This document shows, one piece after another, positions 44,895 to 55,328 of a stretch of 64,000 bases of DNA (positions are counted from its first letter, which is position 1; each line of letters starts with the position of its first letter). Source of the stretch: Azospirillum griseum (GTDB lineage Bacteria; Pseudomonadota; Alphaproteobacteria; Azospirillales; Azospirillaceae); assembly GCF_003966125.1 (NCBI RefSeq), contig NZ_RXMA01000003.1, positions 106,658-170,657 on the forward strand, written 5' to 3'. The notes under the pieces were generated by a model. That model saw only the letters and a program-made list of their open reading frames with translations. It did not search any database and had not been told where the DNA came from. The position numbers and the translations under genes were made by a program.

Positions 44895-47246
44895 TCAGGG
44901 TGCGGCGGCGGCGCGGGCGCGCAGCCGGGCGATGGTCGTCAACACCCGTTCCGGCGTGGCGGGCGCGTCGAGCTGCGGGCAAAACCGATGATCGGCGACG
45001 CTGGCCACCGCGTCGGACAGGGCGTGCAGCACCGACATGCCGAGCATGAAGGGCGGTTCCCCCACCGCCTTGGACCGGTGGATGCTGTCCTCGCGGTTGG
45101 GCGCGTTGGCGAGCAGGCGGACGTTGAAGCTTCGCGGGCGGTCGCCGCAGGCAGGGATCTTGTAGGTGCTGGGCGCGTGGGTGCGCAAGCGGCCCTGCGC
45201 GTCCCACCACAATTCCTCCATCGTCAGCCAGCCCATGCCCTGGACAAAGCCGCCCTCCACCTGCCCCTTGTCGATGGCCGGGTTCAGCGAATGGCCGCAA
45301 TCGTGCAGGATGTCGACCCGGTCCACCACATATTCGCCGGTCAGCGTGTCCACCGTCACCTCGCTGCACGCCGCGCCATAGGCGAAGTAGTAGAAGGGCG
45401 TCCCCCGCCCCGCCGCGCGGTCCCAATGGATCTTCGGCGTCTTGTAAAAGCCGGTGGCCGACAGTTGCACCCGCGCCATGTAGGCCGCCCGCACCAGATC
45501 GGGGAAGCTCATCGACCGGTCGCCCGCCGTGACCCGCCCGGCGGCAAAGCGGACCGACGCCGGATCGACGCCCCACCGTTCGGCGATGAAGGCGGTCAGC
45601 CGGTCCCGGATCGCGCGGGCGGCGTTCTGGGCGGCCTTGCCGTTCAGATCGGTGCCGGACGACGCGGCGGTGGCCGAGGTGTTGGGGACCTTGCCGGTGG
45701 TGGTGGCGGTGGGGCGGATGTGGGTGATGTCGATCTGGAATTCCTCGGCGACGATCTGCGCGACCTTGGTGTACAGCCCCTGCCCCATCTCGGTCCCGCC
45801 ATGATTCACCTGGACGCTGCCGTCGGTGTAGACATGGACCAGCGCGCCCGCCTGGTTGTAATGGGTGGCGGTGAAGGAAATGCCGAACTTCACCGGGGTC
45901 AGCGCCAGCCCCTTTTTCATGATCCGGCTGCCCGCGTTGTGGGCGCGGATCGCCGCCCGACGTTCCCAATAGCCGCAATCGGCCTCCAGATCGGCGATCA
46001 GCTCCGGCAGGATGTTGTCGGTGATGGTCTGGTGATAGGGGGTGAGGTTGCGGTCGGTGGTTCCGTAGAGGTTGCGCTTGCGGATGGTCAGCGGGTCTTC
46101 GCCCAGGGCAAAGGCGATCTCGTCGATCACCCGTTCCGCCGCCACCATGCCCTGCGGCCCGCCAAAGCCGCGAAAGGCGGTGTTCGACACCGTGTTCGTC
46201 TTCAGCGGCAGCGAGTCCAGCCGCGCGGCGGGGTAGTGATAGCCGTTGTCGGCGTGGAACAGCGCGCGGTCCGTCACCGGCCCCGACAGATCGGCGGCGT
46301 AACCCGCCCGCGCGGCGAACAGCATCTCCACCCCGGTGATGCGCCCCTCGCCGGTGAAGCCGACGCGGTAGTCGATCTCGAAATCATGGCGTTTGCCGGT
46401 GATCTGGAAATCATCGTCGCGGTCGGGGCGCAGCTTGGCCGCCCGCCCGGTCTTCTTGGCGATCAGGGCGGCGCAGGCGGCGAACAGGTTGGCCTGAGTT
46501 TCCTTGCCGCCAAAGCCGCCGCCCATCCGCCGCACCTCCACCGTCACCGCGCCGTTGGGAACGCGCAGGATGTGGGCAACGATGTGCTGCACCTCCGTCG
46601 GGTGCTGGGTGGAGACGTGGATCAGCACCTCGTCATCTTCGCCGGGGACCGCCATGGCGATCTGGCTTTCCAGATAGAAATGCTCCTGCCCGCCGATGGC
46701 CAGCCGCCCATCAATGCGGTGCGGGGCCGTGGCCAGCGCCGCCGCGCTGTCGCCCACCGCCAGCGTCATCGGCGCGGTGACAAGGTCGCGCGCGCCGTCG
46801 CGCGCGGCGGCGATGGTCAGGACCGGCGGCAGCTCCGCATAGGTCACGTCGGCGAGCTTGGCCGCGCGCCGGGCTTGATCGCGGCTCGTCGCGGCGACGG
46901 CGAACAGCGGCTGCCCGACATGCTCCACCCGATCGCTGGCGAACAGCGGCTCGTCGCCCTTGCCCAGGCAGCCGATGTCGTTGACGCCGGGCACGTCGGC
47001 GGCGGTGACGACCGCCACCACCCCCGGAGCCGCCCGCACCCGCGTCAGGTCGAGCGCCAGCACCCGCGCGTGCGCCTTGGCGCTGAGGCCAAGGGCGACG
47101 TGCAGCATCCCGGCGGGTTCGGCGATGTCATCGACATAGACCGCCTCGCCGCTGACATGCTTGTGGGCGCTGTCGTGCGGGCGGGCGCTGTGGACACCCC
47201 CGACGATGGTGGGAACCGGGGCGGCGTCAGCAACGGCGTCAGGCAT
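44895..47246 (-). CDS. xdhB: Xanthine dehydrogenase molybdopterin-binding subunit
   Basis: 783 residues, the large catalytic subunit that oxidises hypoxanthine and xanthine to urate. Seen: [11 protein letters not shown] at the start of the first domain, [11 protein letters not shown] and FRGFGGPQG (cofactor contacts), GGTEMGQGL, and the catalytic glutamate in [11 protein letters not shown] near the C-terminus. The ATG at 47246 overlaps the end of xdhA by 8 bp, so translation is coupled. Length and motifs match the two-subunit XdhAB of alphaproteobacteria such as Rhodobacter. Confidence 0.97.
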   Translation of the reverse strand: MPDAVADAAPVPTIVGGVHSARPHDSAHKHVSGEAVYVDDIAEPAGMLHVALGLSAKAHARVLALDLTRVRAAPGVVAVVTAADVPGVNDIGCLGKGDEPLFASDRVEHVGQPLFAVAATSRDQARRAAKLADVTYAELPPVLTIAAARDGARDLVTAPMTLAVGDSAAALATAPHRIDGRLAIGGQEHFYLESQIAMAVPGEDDEVLIHVSTQHPTEVQHIVAHILRVPNGAVTVEVRRMGGGFGGKETQANLFAACAALIAKKTGRAAKLRPDRDDDFQITGKRHDFEIDYRVGFTGEGRITGVEMLFAARAGYAADLSGPVTDRALFHADNGYHYPAARLDSLPLKTNTVSNTAFRGFGGPQGMVAAERVIDEIAFALGEDPLTIRKRNLYGTTDRNLTPYHQTITDNILPELIADLEADCGYWERRAAIRAHNAGSRIMKKGLALTPVKFGISFTATHYNQAGALVHVYTDGSVQVNHGGTEMGQGLYTKVAQIVAEEFQIDITHIRPTATTTGKVPNTSATAASSGTDLNGKAAQNAARAIRDRLTAFIAERWGVDPASVRFAAGRVTAGDRSMSFPDLVRAAYMARVQLSATGFYKTPKIHWDRAAGRGTPFYYFAYGAACSEVTVDTLTGEYVVDRVDILHDCGHSLNPAIDKGQVEGGFVQGMGWLTMEELWWDAQGRLRTHAPSTYKIPACGDRPRSFNVRLLANAPNREDSIHRSKAVGEPPFMLGMSVLHALSDAVASVADHRFCPQLDAPATPERVLTTIARLRARAAAAP

Positions 47247-48714
47247 GGGCAAGCCTCCGGTCGCCGACCAGACGCGTGTCGGCGTCGGGGTCGGTCGTCT
47301 CGACATAGAGCTTCATCAGCAGGTTGGCGGCCACGGCGCTGCGGTAGGCGGCGCTGGCCCGCCAATCCGACAGCGGGGTGAAATCACCCGCCAGCGCGGC
47401 CATCGCCGCCCGCACGCTTACCTCGGTCCAGGGCTGGCCGATCAGGGCCGCTTCGGCGTGGCGGGCGCGTTTGGGGATTCCCGCCATGCCGCCAAAGGCG
47501 ATGCGGACATCCTCCACCCGCCCATCGTCGCCCACCCTCAAACGGAACGCCCCGCAGACGGCGGAAATGTCCTGATCGAAGCGCTTGGCGATCTTGTAAA
47601 CGCGGAACCGCTCGCCCGGTTTGGGTTTGGGCAGCAGCACGGCGTCCACGAACTCGCCGGGCTGGCGATCCTGCTGGCCATAGGCGATGAAGAAATCCTC
47701 CAGCGGGATGGTCCGCCAGACCGTCCCCTGGCGCAGCCGCAGCGCCGCCCCCAGCGCGATCAGGGCCGGGGGGCTGTCGCCGATGGGGGAGCCGTTGGCG
47801 ATGTTGCCGCCGATGGTCCCGACGTTGCGCACCTGCTCCGCCCCGATCCGGCGGATCAGCTCGCCGAAATCGGGGTACAGCGCGGCGATGGGACCGGCGG
47901 CGTCGCGGTAGGTCGCGCCCGCCCCGATCTCCAGCGCGTCGCCACGGTCGATCACGCGGCGCAACTCCCCCACCCGCCCGGTGTAGAGCACGGTCGCCAA
48001 CACCCGCTGGAACTTCGTCACCCACAGCCCGACGTCGGTGGCCCCGGCAACCAGGGTGGCGTCGGGGTTGGCGGCGTACAGATCGGCCAACTGGTCCGCC
48101 GTGGCCGGGGCGAGGAAGCGGCGGCCCGCCGACCCGACCGACAGGCACGCCCCATCGGCCAGCGCCGCCAGCCGCGCCGCCGTCGCCGCGCGATCCGCCA
48201 GCCGGTCGCCCGCCGGTTCACCCAGCTCATACATCCGGTGGGCGGCCTGGACGATGGGGGCGTAGCCGGTGCAGCGGCACAGATTCCCGGCCAACGCGTC
48301 GTTGATCCGCGCGTCGTCGGGCTGCGCCTCGTTCAGATAGAGCGCGAACAGCGACATGACGAAACCGGGGGTGCAGAAACCGCATTGCGAACCATGGCAC
48401 TCCACCATCGCCCGCTGCACCGGGTGCAACGCGCCGTCCGGCCCCTTCAGATGCTCCACCGTCAGCACCCGGCAGCCGTCCAGCGTGGCGAGGAAGCGGA
48501 TGCAGGCGTTCACCGCCTCGTAGCAGAGCGCGCCCGCTGGATCGAGACGGCCCACCACCACGGTGCAGGCCCCGCAATCGCCCTCCGCACAACCCTCCTT
48601 GGTGCCGGTGCGCCGCTCCTCCCCGCGCAGCCAGTCGAGCAGCGTCAGGGTTGGGTCAACGTCGCGGATCTCCCGCAACTCATCCCCCAGATAGAAACGA
48701 ATCGTCTCACGCAT
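47239..48714 (-). CDS. xdhA: Xanthine dehydrogenase iron-sulfur/FAD subunit
   Basis: 491 residues. Two [2Fe-2S] clusters: the plant-type one in [15 protein letters not shown] and the second in [13 protein letters not shown] and [12 protein letters not shown]. The FAD domain (about 190-370) shows [12 protein letters not shown] and [17 protein letters not shown]; a C-terminal CO-dehydrogenase-flavoprotein domain follows. It passes electrons from the molybdenum site to NAD. First gene of xdhABC, starting at ATG 48714. The promoter must lie in the 281 bp upstream, shared with the divergent NTPase gene. No purine regulator is present in the window. Confidence 0.97.
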   Translation of the reverse strand: MRETIRFYLGDELREIRDVDPTLTLLDWLRGEERRTGTKEGCAEGDCGACTVVVGRLDPAGALCYEAVNACIRFLATLDGCRVLTVEHLKGPDGALHPVQRAMVECHGSQCGFCTPGFVMSLFALYLNEAQPDDARINDALAGNLCRCTGYAPIVQAAHRMYELGEPAGDRLADRAATAARLAALADGACLSVGSAGRRFLAPATADQLADLYAANPDATLVAGATDVGLWVTKFQRVLATVLYTGRVGELRRVIDRGDALEIGAGATYRDAAGPIAALYPDFGELIRRIGAEQVRNVGTIGGNIANGSPIGDSPPALIALGAALRLRQGTVWRTIPLEDFFIAYGQQDRQPGEFVDAVLLPKPKPGERFRVYKIAKRFDQDISAVCGAFRLRVGDDGRVEDVRIAFGGMAGIPKRARHAEAALIGQPWTEVSVRAAMAALAGDFTPLSDWRASAAYRSAVAANLLMKLYVETTDPDADTRLVGDRRLAHA

Positions 48715-48995
48715 GGGCCGACTCCTGCCGGGTCGTTCGGGTGGCGGGAACGCTGCGACCCTTCCAGTGTTTCACCTCCATGAACTGTCCACCAGATCGG
48801 CCCGGCTGAAAAGACTTTCAAACGATCATGAAATGGGCGTGGTCAGAGAATGGGCACTGGCGGAGGAGGGATGGCGGCAGAGCCTCTCGGCGCAACGGCA
48901 GAGTTTGAGCAAGATACGGTTTGTGCAAAATTTTCTTTGCGATATGTATTTTTTGTGATTATTTTTTAAAGCGCTTCGTCTTTGGAAGACCAATC
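48715..48995. promoter_or_regulatory. Divergent intergenic region xdhA / NTPase gene
   Basis: The last 100 bp (about 48895-48985) are strongly AT-rich in an otherwise GC-rich chromosome, with runs such as TTTTTTGTG and ATTATTTTTT. This is probably the promoter of the NTPase pair and possibly the edge of acquired DNA. No gene was seen. Confidence 0.45.
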
Positions 48996-50195
48996 ATGCA
49001 GAACATCGCTGGCACGCCCGTGGAGGGCGACGACTTTTTCGGTCGTGAAGGGGCCATCCACTCCTTCTGGGATCTCCTCGGCAACCACGACATCTTGTTG
49101 CTGGGGCCTCGACGGATCGGCAAGACCTCCTTGTCCCGAAGGTTGATGGTCGAAGCGAGACAGCATGGCTGGTCCACCATCGAGGCGAATGTGGCGAGTT
49201 GCACCGATGAACGGGCCTTCGTCGAAAAGCTTGCCCAAGCGATCAAGAGCGAAGCCGGTTCGCGGGTTGGCGCAGCGCTGGAAGCGGTTGGCGGCCTGCT
49301 CAACCGGATTGATCGGGTGCGTTTGCCGGGCGACGCCGGATTCGACCTGTCCGCCAAGCCGGAAGCGTGGGAAGCCATCGCGTCCGATGCGCTCGCCCTG
49401 CTGACGCGCCAATCCAACGAGACGTTGATCTACATCGACGAATTGCCGATCTTCCTGTTCAATCTGCTGCGTTTTGACGTCAAAACGGGAAAGGAGCGGG
49501 TCCGCCGTTTCCTTGATTGGTTCCGCAACGACGCCCGCGACGCGACGCGGGGAAAAGGGCTGCATTGGCTCATGAGTGGATCCGTCGGCCTGGACACGCT
49601 GGTGCAGACCCATGGCATGGCCGACGCGATCAACACTCTGCGGCAGCGGGCGTTGGATCCCTTCAGCGACGAAGAAGCCCTGGCCTTCCTTGAGCGTCTG
49701 GCGGAATCTTACAAACTGCCCGTCTCCTTGGATGACCGAAAGCGTCTGGTCGCCGCCATTGGTTGGCCGCAACCCTATTACCTCCAGCTTGCGTTCCAGA
49801 ACATCCGCGCCATGTGGCGGGAGGGCCAGCCTGTCGGCCCCCTCATCGACGACGCCATCAACTGCCTGATCGAACCCGGCGAGGACAATGATTTCCACCA
49901 TTGGGAAGAGCGCCTTCGGATCCAGCATGAGCAGAGCGTCGCCGATCTGGCCATCGCCCTGCTGACCGTCGCCTGCCGCAAGCCGGACGGGGCCAGCACG
50001 ACAGCGCTGTTCGCCGAGGCGCAACGGCTTCTTCCCGATCTTGGCGAGGAGCAGCAAAAGCAGCGCTTCATCGCCCTGCGTGACGTGCTGATTCGCGATG
50101 GGTATTGGGCCATCAGCGAAACCGACGGCACGCGTCGTTGCCATTTCCGGCTGGAGCCGTTGCGCCGCTGGTGGAGCCGCCGCAACACCTTGTAA
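48996..50195 (+). CDS. P-loop NTPase, ATPase_2/STAND-like
   Basis: 399 residues. FFGREGAI, then Walker A LLGPRRIGKTSLSRR (about 34-46), Walker B TLIYIDELPIFL (about 143-154) and a sensor segment HWLMSGSVGLD (about 190-200), followed by a helical lid and a winged-helix C-terminus (RDVLIRDGYWAI, CHFRLEPLRRWW). These are marks of the archaeal-type ATPase_2 group related to STAND NTPases. ATG 48996 has GGAAG upstream; an upstream frame start at 48921 is AT-rich leader. The second NTPase gene follows after 44 bp. No effector domain is visible, so it may be a regulator or partner of the larger protein. Function unknown. Confidence 0.87.
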   Translation: MQNIAGTPVEGDDFFGREGAIHSFWDLLGNHDILLLGPRRIGKTSLSRRLMVEARQHGWSTIEANVASCTDERAFVEKLAQAIKSEAGSRVGAALEAVGGLLNRIDRVRLPGDAGFDLSAKPEAWEAIASDALALLTRQSNETLIYIDELPIFLFNLLRFDVKTGKERVRRFLDWFRNDARDATRGKGLHWLMSGSVGLDTLVQTHGMADAINTLRQRALDPFSDEEALAFLERLAESYKLPVSLDDRKRLVAAIGWPQPYYLQLAFQNIRAMWREGQPVGPLIDDAINCLIEPGEDNDFHHWEERLRIQHEQSVADLAIALLTVACRKPDGASTTALFAEAQRLLPDLGEEQQKQRFIALRDVLIRDGYWAISETDGTRRCHFRLEPLRRWWSRRNTL

Positions 50196-50239
50196 AATCC
50201 GAATCCCTCCCGCCCGCTCCCCATGATGATGACGCCACG

Positions 50240-53200
50240 ATGACCACGCAACGCTTCTACAATCCCAACTGGATCAACGACGATGATTTGGTGGCGGGTT
50301 TCATCGCGCGGCGCGCGCTGTTCACGTTTCTGCGCGACGAGTTGAAGCGGATGCCACGCCATGGCAGCGTCCAGCATTTTCTGCTGGTCGGTCCGCGCGG
50401 CAGCGGCAAGACCACTTTGCTGAAACGGCTGGCCGTGGCGCTTCGGCGCGACGAGGATTTGACCGACCATCTCATTCCCCTGTCTTTTCAGGAAGAACTT
50501 TACCAAATCAAGGGCTTGTCTGATTTCTGGTGGGCCGCCTGCGACGCGCTGCTCGACGAATTGGAACGCACCGGCCAAAACGCCGACGCCGACCGGTTGA
50601 CCGACGCCATCGACGCGCGCAAGCGGGGGAATCCCGGCTTGCCGACCAATTTGCACGACGATGTCGGCCTTCGCCTTCTCTTGCGGATCTGCGCGGAGTT
50701 GCAGCGGCGCCCGGTCTTGCTTGTGGACAATCTGGACATGGTCATGCAGCGCCTCGACACCCGGGGGCGCAAGCGCAACGACCCGCTGTCGCCCACCTAC
50801 TGGGCCTTGCGCGAAGCGCTGTCCACCGCCGACGCGCCGATCATGATCGGCGGCTCGGTGCGGGTCAGCGAACCTTTTTCGGGCTATGACAAGGCGTTCT
50901 ACGACTTCTTCGCCACCAAACGCATGCCCAAGCTGTCGCTGGAGGAGGTGGAGGACGTCCTGCGCCATCTCGCCATCGACCATGGCATGGGCGATTGGGA
51001 CCAGCGGGTTCGTGGGGGGCGCGGTCGGATCAAGGCGCTCTACGAAATGACCGGCGGCAACCCGCGCGCGCTGGGACTCATCTTCGATCTGCTGCGCCAG
51101 GGGGCCACGGGCAGAGCCATCGACGATTTTGAACGGCTGCTGGATCTCACCACACCCTATTACAAGGCGCGCATGGAGGATCTGTCGGAACAGGCGCAGG
51201 TGATCGTTCACGCCATGGCCCAGTTGCGCCGCCGCGTCCCCGCCGCCGACATCGCCCGTGAAGCCGGGCTGGAAACCCGCACCGTCTCGGCCCAGTTGGA
51301 GTTGCTGGTCAACGAAGGGGTGGTTGAAAAGACTCCCGGCAAGAAAACCCACTACATCGTCGCCGAACAGCTCTTCCGCATCTGGCTGCAAATGCGCAGT
51401 TCGCGGCGTCTGCGCCAACGGGTGCAGTATCTGACCGAATTCCTGGAGGCCTGGTTCGATCAGGAGGAGTTGGGCGCTCTGTTGACCACCGACAACCGGC
51501 TGCCCAGCCGACCGCGCGCGGCGGCCCTGCGCGATTTCGCCATGGCGGAATGGCAGGGCGACCAGACCGCCATCGGTCGCGCGTTGAAGGCCCGCGCCGC
51601 CGACGGCCTGCTTTGCGACCCCGACGGCCTTTCGCCCCCCGCCGCGCCGGGCGACTTCGCGCCCGATCTGGAAGCGCTGACCAAATGCTCCGACCAACTG
51701 CGCGCGAACAAAAAACATCTTGGGTCCCTGGATCCCAAGCTTCTGCTTGGCTCGCTGAGCCTGAACGTGCAAGAGCGTTGCGACCGCGCGAACCGCCTGT
51801 GCGATCCCGCCACGTCCGAGGCGGAGCAAAAGCGCTTGGAATCCCTCTTCGCCGATGAGCGTGATCGGTTGCAACGGGCCGGACTTTCGGCGGCGGACAT
51901 TGATCTGCTGTATGAATTGCGCAGCCGCGATCTCTGGCGTTTGCCCAACCTGACCGTGGCGGAGGTGGACGCGACGGTGAAAACCACCCAAGCGCAGCCC
52001 GCGAGGCTGCATCGCCTCGCTTGGAGGCTGCTGGGCAGCCGACTGATCAAGGCCTCATCGGCGACCGAAGCCCAGGATTGGATCACGTTTGGCCGTAATT
52101 GCGCGCCTGAACTGAATACGGACAATTGGGCGGCTGTGGCCTGGGCATTGCGACTTGATGGCTTCATCGACGCTGCGGCGGACGCAGTGAAAGAAGCGTT
52201 CTTGCACGGCCCATCCGCCCGAGCATGGTTTGAGCGGGGCAACTTGCTGATTCACGACAAGCATTTCAAAGAAGCCAAGGCGGCGTTTTGCAAAGCCATT
52301 GCTCTTGACCCATCAAGGGCCATTCTATGGTGCCGCTTGGCTGGAGTGCTTGATGATCATCTTGGCCAATACGACGCGGCTGAAGCGGCGTTCCGAAAGG
52401 CCATAGATCTTGCCCCCTCAGACCATTGGGCATGGAGGGATCTAGGAGATTTGCTGGCGGATCATTTCGGTCGATATGAGGAAGCCGAAACGGCATTCCG
52501 CAAAGCAATCGAACACAACCCCTCAACCTCCTTGCTGTGGACCCGCTTGGGCCAATTGTTGTCCAACCACCTCGGGCATTTTGACAAGGCTGGCGTGGCG
52601 TTCCGCAAAGCCATTGAACTTGACCCCTCAGATTTTTTGCCATGGGTGTGCTTGGGTCATCTCTCCGTTTACCATCTCCAACGATACGAAGCAGCTGAAG
52701 GAGCGTTCCGCAAGGCAATTAAACTGAGTCCATCAACGGAATGGCTCTGGACTTGTTTGGCAACGCTGTTAACCAATCATCTCGAACGACACAAAGAGGC
52801 CGAATGTTTTCTCCAAAAATCAATTGCGCTTTATCCATCAAAAGCATTTTCTTGGTCTGAAATTGCATCAGCAATGTGCAAAAGTTCAAGGAGCATTGAT
52901 AAAATCAATGAAGCAGAAAGTGCATTTTTCCGCTCGTATATTATCGACCCATCCAATGAATGGCAATTCAATGCATGGAAATCACTGGAATATTTGCGTG
53001 CGTCCCTGCCAATTTGCGAGGCCATCGCCGCTGAAAATTGGGGAATTGCGCGAGAGCAATTGGAGAAAGTTGTTGCAAATTCAAAGAGTGAGCCAGACCT
53101 ATGGGCCAGCGAAGCGATGATCGACGTTGTGGTCGGCGGCGCTTTGCAACTTGGCCAGGGAGAGAGGCTGTTGCGTTTGTTGTGCGAGCTTGGCGTCGAC

Positions 53201-53356
53201 CGTTTGGCCGCGCCGCTGGTGATGGCGCTTGAGGCGGCGGTGGCTGGCTCCCCCGAAAGCCTCGCCAACGTCGAACCGGAGGCGCGCGGGGCGGCGGAAA
53301 GCCTCTATGCACGCCTGACCCGGAAAGCGGAGGAGGAAGGCGCGCTCAAGAACTGA
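50240..53356 (+). CDS. STAND-like NTPase with winged helix and TPR repeats
   Basis: 1038 residues. Walker A LLVGPRGSGKTTLL (about 49-61), Walker B RPVLLVDNLDMV (about 156-167), sensor PIMIGGSVRVSEPF, MTGGNPRALGLIFDLL near the end of the NTPase, a winged helix (about 320-385; VPAADIAREAGLETRTVSAQ), a long helical middle, five 35-residue TPR units (about 660-835; AEAAFRKAIDLAPSD type) and a C-terminal helical part without a known domain. No transmembrane segment and no recognised nuclease or toxin domain. ATG 50240 has only a weak ribosome-binding site, which fits coupling to the NTPase gene ending 44 bp upstream. The 3' third is AT-richer with different codon use. TPR-sensor STAND proteins often act in signalling or phage defence, but this is inference. 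Confidence 0.87.
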   Translation: MTTQRFYNPNWINDDDLVAGFIARRALFTFLRDELKRMPRHGSVQHFLLVGPRGSGKTTLLKRLAVALRRDEDLTDHLIPLSFQEELYQIKGLSDFWWAACDALLDELERTGQNADADRLTDAIDARKRGNPGLPTNLHDDVGLRLLLRICAELQRRPVLLVDNLDMVMQRLDTRGRKRNDPLSPTYWALREALSTADAPIMIGGSVRVSEPFSGYDKAFYDFFATKRMPKLSLEEVEDVLRHLAIDHGMGDWDQRVRGGRGRIKALYEMTGGNPRALGLIFDLLRQGATGRAIDDFERLLDLTTPYYKARMEDLSEQAQVIVHAMAQLRRRVPAADIAREAGLETRTVSAQLELLVNEGVVEKTPGKKTHYIVAEQLFRIWLQMRSSRRLRQRVQYLTEFLEAWFDQEELGALLTTDNRLPSRPRAAALRDFAMAEWQGDQTAIGRALKARAADGLLCDPDGLSPPAAPGDFAPDLEALTKCSDQLRANKKHLGSLDPKLLLGSLSLNVQERCDRANRLCDPATSEAEQKRLESLFADERDRLQRAGLSAADIDLLYELRSRDLWRLPNLTVAEVDATVKTTQAQPARLHRLAWRLLGSRLIKASSATEAQDWITFGRNCAPELNTDNWAAVAWALRLDGFIDAAADAVKEAFLHGPSARAWFERGNLLIHDKHFKEAKAAFCKAIALDPSRAILWCRLAGVLDDHLGQYDAAEAAFRKAIDLAPSDHWAWRDLGDLLADHFGRYEEAETAFRKAIEHNPSTSLLWTRLGQLLSNHLGHFDKAGVAFRKAIELDPSDFLPWVCLGHLSVYHLQRYEAAEGAFRKAIKLSPSTEWLWTCLATLLTNHLERHKEAECFLQKSIALYPSKAFSWSEIASAMCKSSRSIDKINEAESAFFRSYIIDPSNEWQFNAWKSLEYLRASLPICEAIAAENWGIAREQLEKVVANSKSEPDLWASEAMIDVVVGGALQLGQGERLLRLLCELGVDRLAAPLVMALEAAVAGSPESLANVEPEARGAAESLYARLTRKAEEEGALKN
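52220..52745 (+). repeat. Five tandem 105-bp TPR-coding repeats
   Basis: The motif GCGTTCCGCAAAGCCATTG recurs at exact 105-bp spacing (Lys-Ala codons near 52292, 52397, 52502, 52607, 52712), giving 35-residue TPR units. The regular period at DNA level suggests recent duplication and makes copy-number change likely. Confidence 0.88.
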
Positions 53357-53461
53357 CCAGAGCGCCCAATATCTCACTATATGAGACATGAGTTTACTAT
53401 TTGACACATTACCGCCCCTCGCCCTAGCATCGCGCCATTCCTGGACGACGCGCGCGCCCCC
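53357..53461. promoter_or_regulatory. Promoter of the IclR-dgoK-dgoA unit with a palindrome
   Basis: TCTCACTATATGAGA (53372-53386) has perfect 5-bp arms, TCTCA/TGAGA, around CTATA, in an AT-rich stretch with TTTACTATTTGACACATT next to it. IclR proteins bind such short dyads. An autoregulatory operator is inferred. Confidence 0.55.
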
Positions 53462-54289
53462 ATGACCGCCCCGATGCCCCATGACGACGCCGACAACACC
53501 GACGCCCACGCCAAACCCGCCGGAACGCAGACGTTGCTGCGGGGGTTGGCGTTGCTGGAGTGGGTGGCGGCGGGGGTCACGGACGTGAAGGGGATCGCGG
53601 CGAAGCTGGGAACGCCGCGCAGCACCACCCACCGGATGCTGACCAGCCTGGTGGCCGAAGGCTATCTGCACCACATCCCGCACAAGGGCTATCGCCTGGG
53701 GTCGAAGCTGATCCATTTGGGCCAGAAGGCGTTGGAACAGCGCCCGTTGGTCGCCATCGCCCGCCCGCATCTGGAGGCGCTGGCCGCCCGGACCGGCGAC
53801 ACCATCCATCTTGGCATCGCCGAGGGGGACGAGGTGTTTTACCTCGACAAGATCGCGGGCACGCGCGGGCTGGAGATGCGCTCGCGCACCGGGCAGCGGA
53901 TGCCGTTGGCCTCCACCGGGATCGGCAAGGCGCTGATGCTGGGGCTGCCGGTGGCGCGCTGGGCCGGGCTGCACACGCAGGCCTGTCCTGACAAGGCCAC
54001 GGATGACGCGGCTGGGCCGGTCCGGCCCAGCCCGCCGCCCTGGCCGGAGTTCGCCGCCCGCATGGCCGATTACGCCGCCTGGGGCTGGGCCTTCGATCTG
54101 GAAGAAAACGAATTGGGCATCCGCTGCGTCGCCGCCCCGGTGCGCGACGCGGGCGGCGGGGTGGTGGCGGCCATCAGCGTGGCCAGCGCCGCCCCCTACA
54201 TGCCGGACGCGCGGATGCGGGCGCTCGGCCCGCAGGTCCGCGCGACGGCGGACGCGATTTCCGGCGCATTGGGATGGAACGCAGAATGA
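53462..54289 (+). CDS. IclR family regulator
   Basis: 275 residues. The N-terminal winged helix (about 20-80; QTLLRGLALLEWVAAGVTDV, LGTPRSTTHRMLTSLV) is followed by the IclR effector domain (about 95-265; IHLGIAEGDEVFYLDKI, LASTGIGKALM). It ends in an ATGA overlap with dgoK, so it is the first gene of the unit IclR-dgoK-dgoA and probably a repressor of ketodeoxygalactonate use (DgoR-like role but a different family from the GntR DgoR of E. coli). The ligand is unknown. Confidence 0.92.
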   Translation: MTAPMPHDDADNTDAHAKPAGTQTLLRGLALLEWVAAGVTDVKGIAAKLGTPRSTTHRMLTSLVAEGYLHHIPHKGYRLGSKLIHLGQKALEQRPLVAIARPHLEALAARTGDTIHLGIAEGDEVFYLDKIAGTRGLEMRSRTGQRMPLASTGIGKALMLGLPVARWAGLHTQACPDKATDDAAGPVRPSPPPWPEFAARMADYAAWGWAFDLEENELGIRCVAAPVRDAGGGVVAAISVASAAPYMPDARMRALGPQVRATADAISGALGWNAE

Positions 54290-55311
54290 CGGATCACGAC
54301 CACGACCGACCGGCCCTGATCGCGCTGGATTGGGGCACATCAAGTTTGCGCGGCTTTCTGATGGACGGGGCCGGGCGCATCCTGGCCGAACGGTCCAGCC
54401 CGCACGGGATCCAGCATCTGCCCAAACCCGGCCCGGCCGGGTTCGACGCCGCCTTCACCGCGCTGTGCGGCGATTGGCTGTCGGTCGGTCGCGCCCTGCC
54501 GGTGGTGGCGGGCGGCATGGTCGGCAGCGCGCAGGGCTGGGTCGAGGCCCCCTATGTCCCCTGCCCCGCCGACGCCCGCAGTCTGGCCGACCGCGCGGCC
54601 TGGGTGGAGAGCGCCGACGGCACCCGCATCCTGATCGCCCCCGGCGTTCTGCACGATCCCGCCGACGGCGCGCCCGACGTGATGCGGGGGGAGGAGGTGC
54701 AGATCGCCGGGGCGCTGGCCGAGAATCCGGACTGGGCGGCCAACGCCTGCGTCGCCATGCCCGGGACCCATTCCAAATGGGTGCGGATCGCCGACGGCCG
54801 CATCACCGGCTTTGCCACCCACATGACCGGCGAGCTGTTCGCCGTGCTGAAAACCCATTCGCTGCTGGGCCGCCTGATGCCCGGCCCCGACGCCCCGCCC
54901 GCCCGCGCGGAGGACGAGGCCGCCGCCTTCACCGCCGCCGCCTTCACTATGGGGCTGGACGCCGCGCGAACCAGCGAACCCGGCGCGCTGCCGCACCAGC
55001 TGTTCGCCACCCGCACGCTGGGCCTGACCCGGCGGCTGCCACCCGAGGCGCTCAGCCATTACCTGTCCGGCCTGCTGATCGGGCATGAGCTGACCGCCAG
55101 CCTGGCGATGATGCGTCGGGTCTGGCCGGACCGCGCCCCGCCGCTGCTGCTGATCGGCGACGCCGGGCTGTGCCGCCGCTACGCCCGCGCGCTCGATCAT
55201 TTCGGCACCCCCGTCACCGCGCAACTGGGCAACACCGCCCCGCGCGGGCTGTTCCAATTCGCCGCCGCCGCCGGGTTGATCGCACCCAGCACCCACACCG
55301 ACGCCGCCTGA
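54286..55311 (+). CDS. dgoK: 2-dehydro-3-deoxygalactonokinase
   Basis: 341 residues. Phosphorylates 2-keto-3-deoxy-galactonate at C6 in the De Ley-Doudoroff route of galactose and galactonate use. ASKHA-type kinase fold starting LDWGTSSLRGFLMD; GTHSKWVRI and GEEVQ-like EEVQIAGALAENP match the DgoK family; LLIGDAGLCRRYARAL lies near the end. ATG 54286 overlaps the IclR stop (ATGA), showing coupled translation. Length is normal, slightly longer than E. coli DgoK (292). Confidence 0.95.
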   Translation: MTDHDHDRPALIALDWGTSSLRGFLMDGAGRILAERSSPHGIQHLPKPGPAGFDAAFTALCGDWLSVGRALPVVAGGMVGSAQGWVEAPYVPCPADARSLADRAAWVESADGTRILIAPGVLHDPADGAPDVMRGEEVQIAGALAENPDWAANACVAMPGTHSKWVRIADGRITGFATHMTGELFAVLKTHSLLGRLMPGPDAPPARAEDEAAAFTAAAFTMGLDAARTSEPGALPHQLFATRTLGLTRRLPPEALSHYLSGLLIGHELTASLAMMRRVWPDRAPPLLLIGDAGLCRRYARALDHFGTPVTAQLGNTAPRGLFQFAAAAGLIAPSTHTDAA

Positions 55312-55328
55312 CCGCAGGACCACCCGCC

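Noticed and set aside
52220..52745. Regular repeats considered as a CRISPR array
   Set aside because: Period is 105 bp, in frame, and encodes TPR helices; no short repeat with unique spacers.
48996..53356. Considered whether the NTPase pair is a toxin-antitoxin module
   Set aside because: Both proteins are large NTPases; neither has the size or domains of a toxin or antitoxin.
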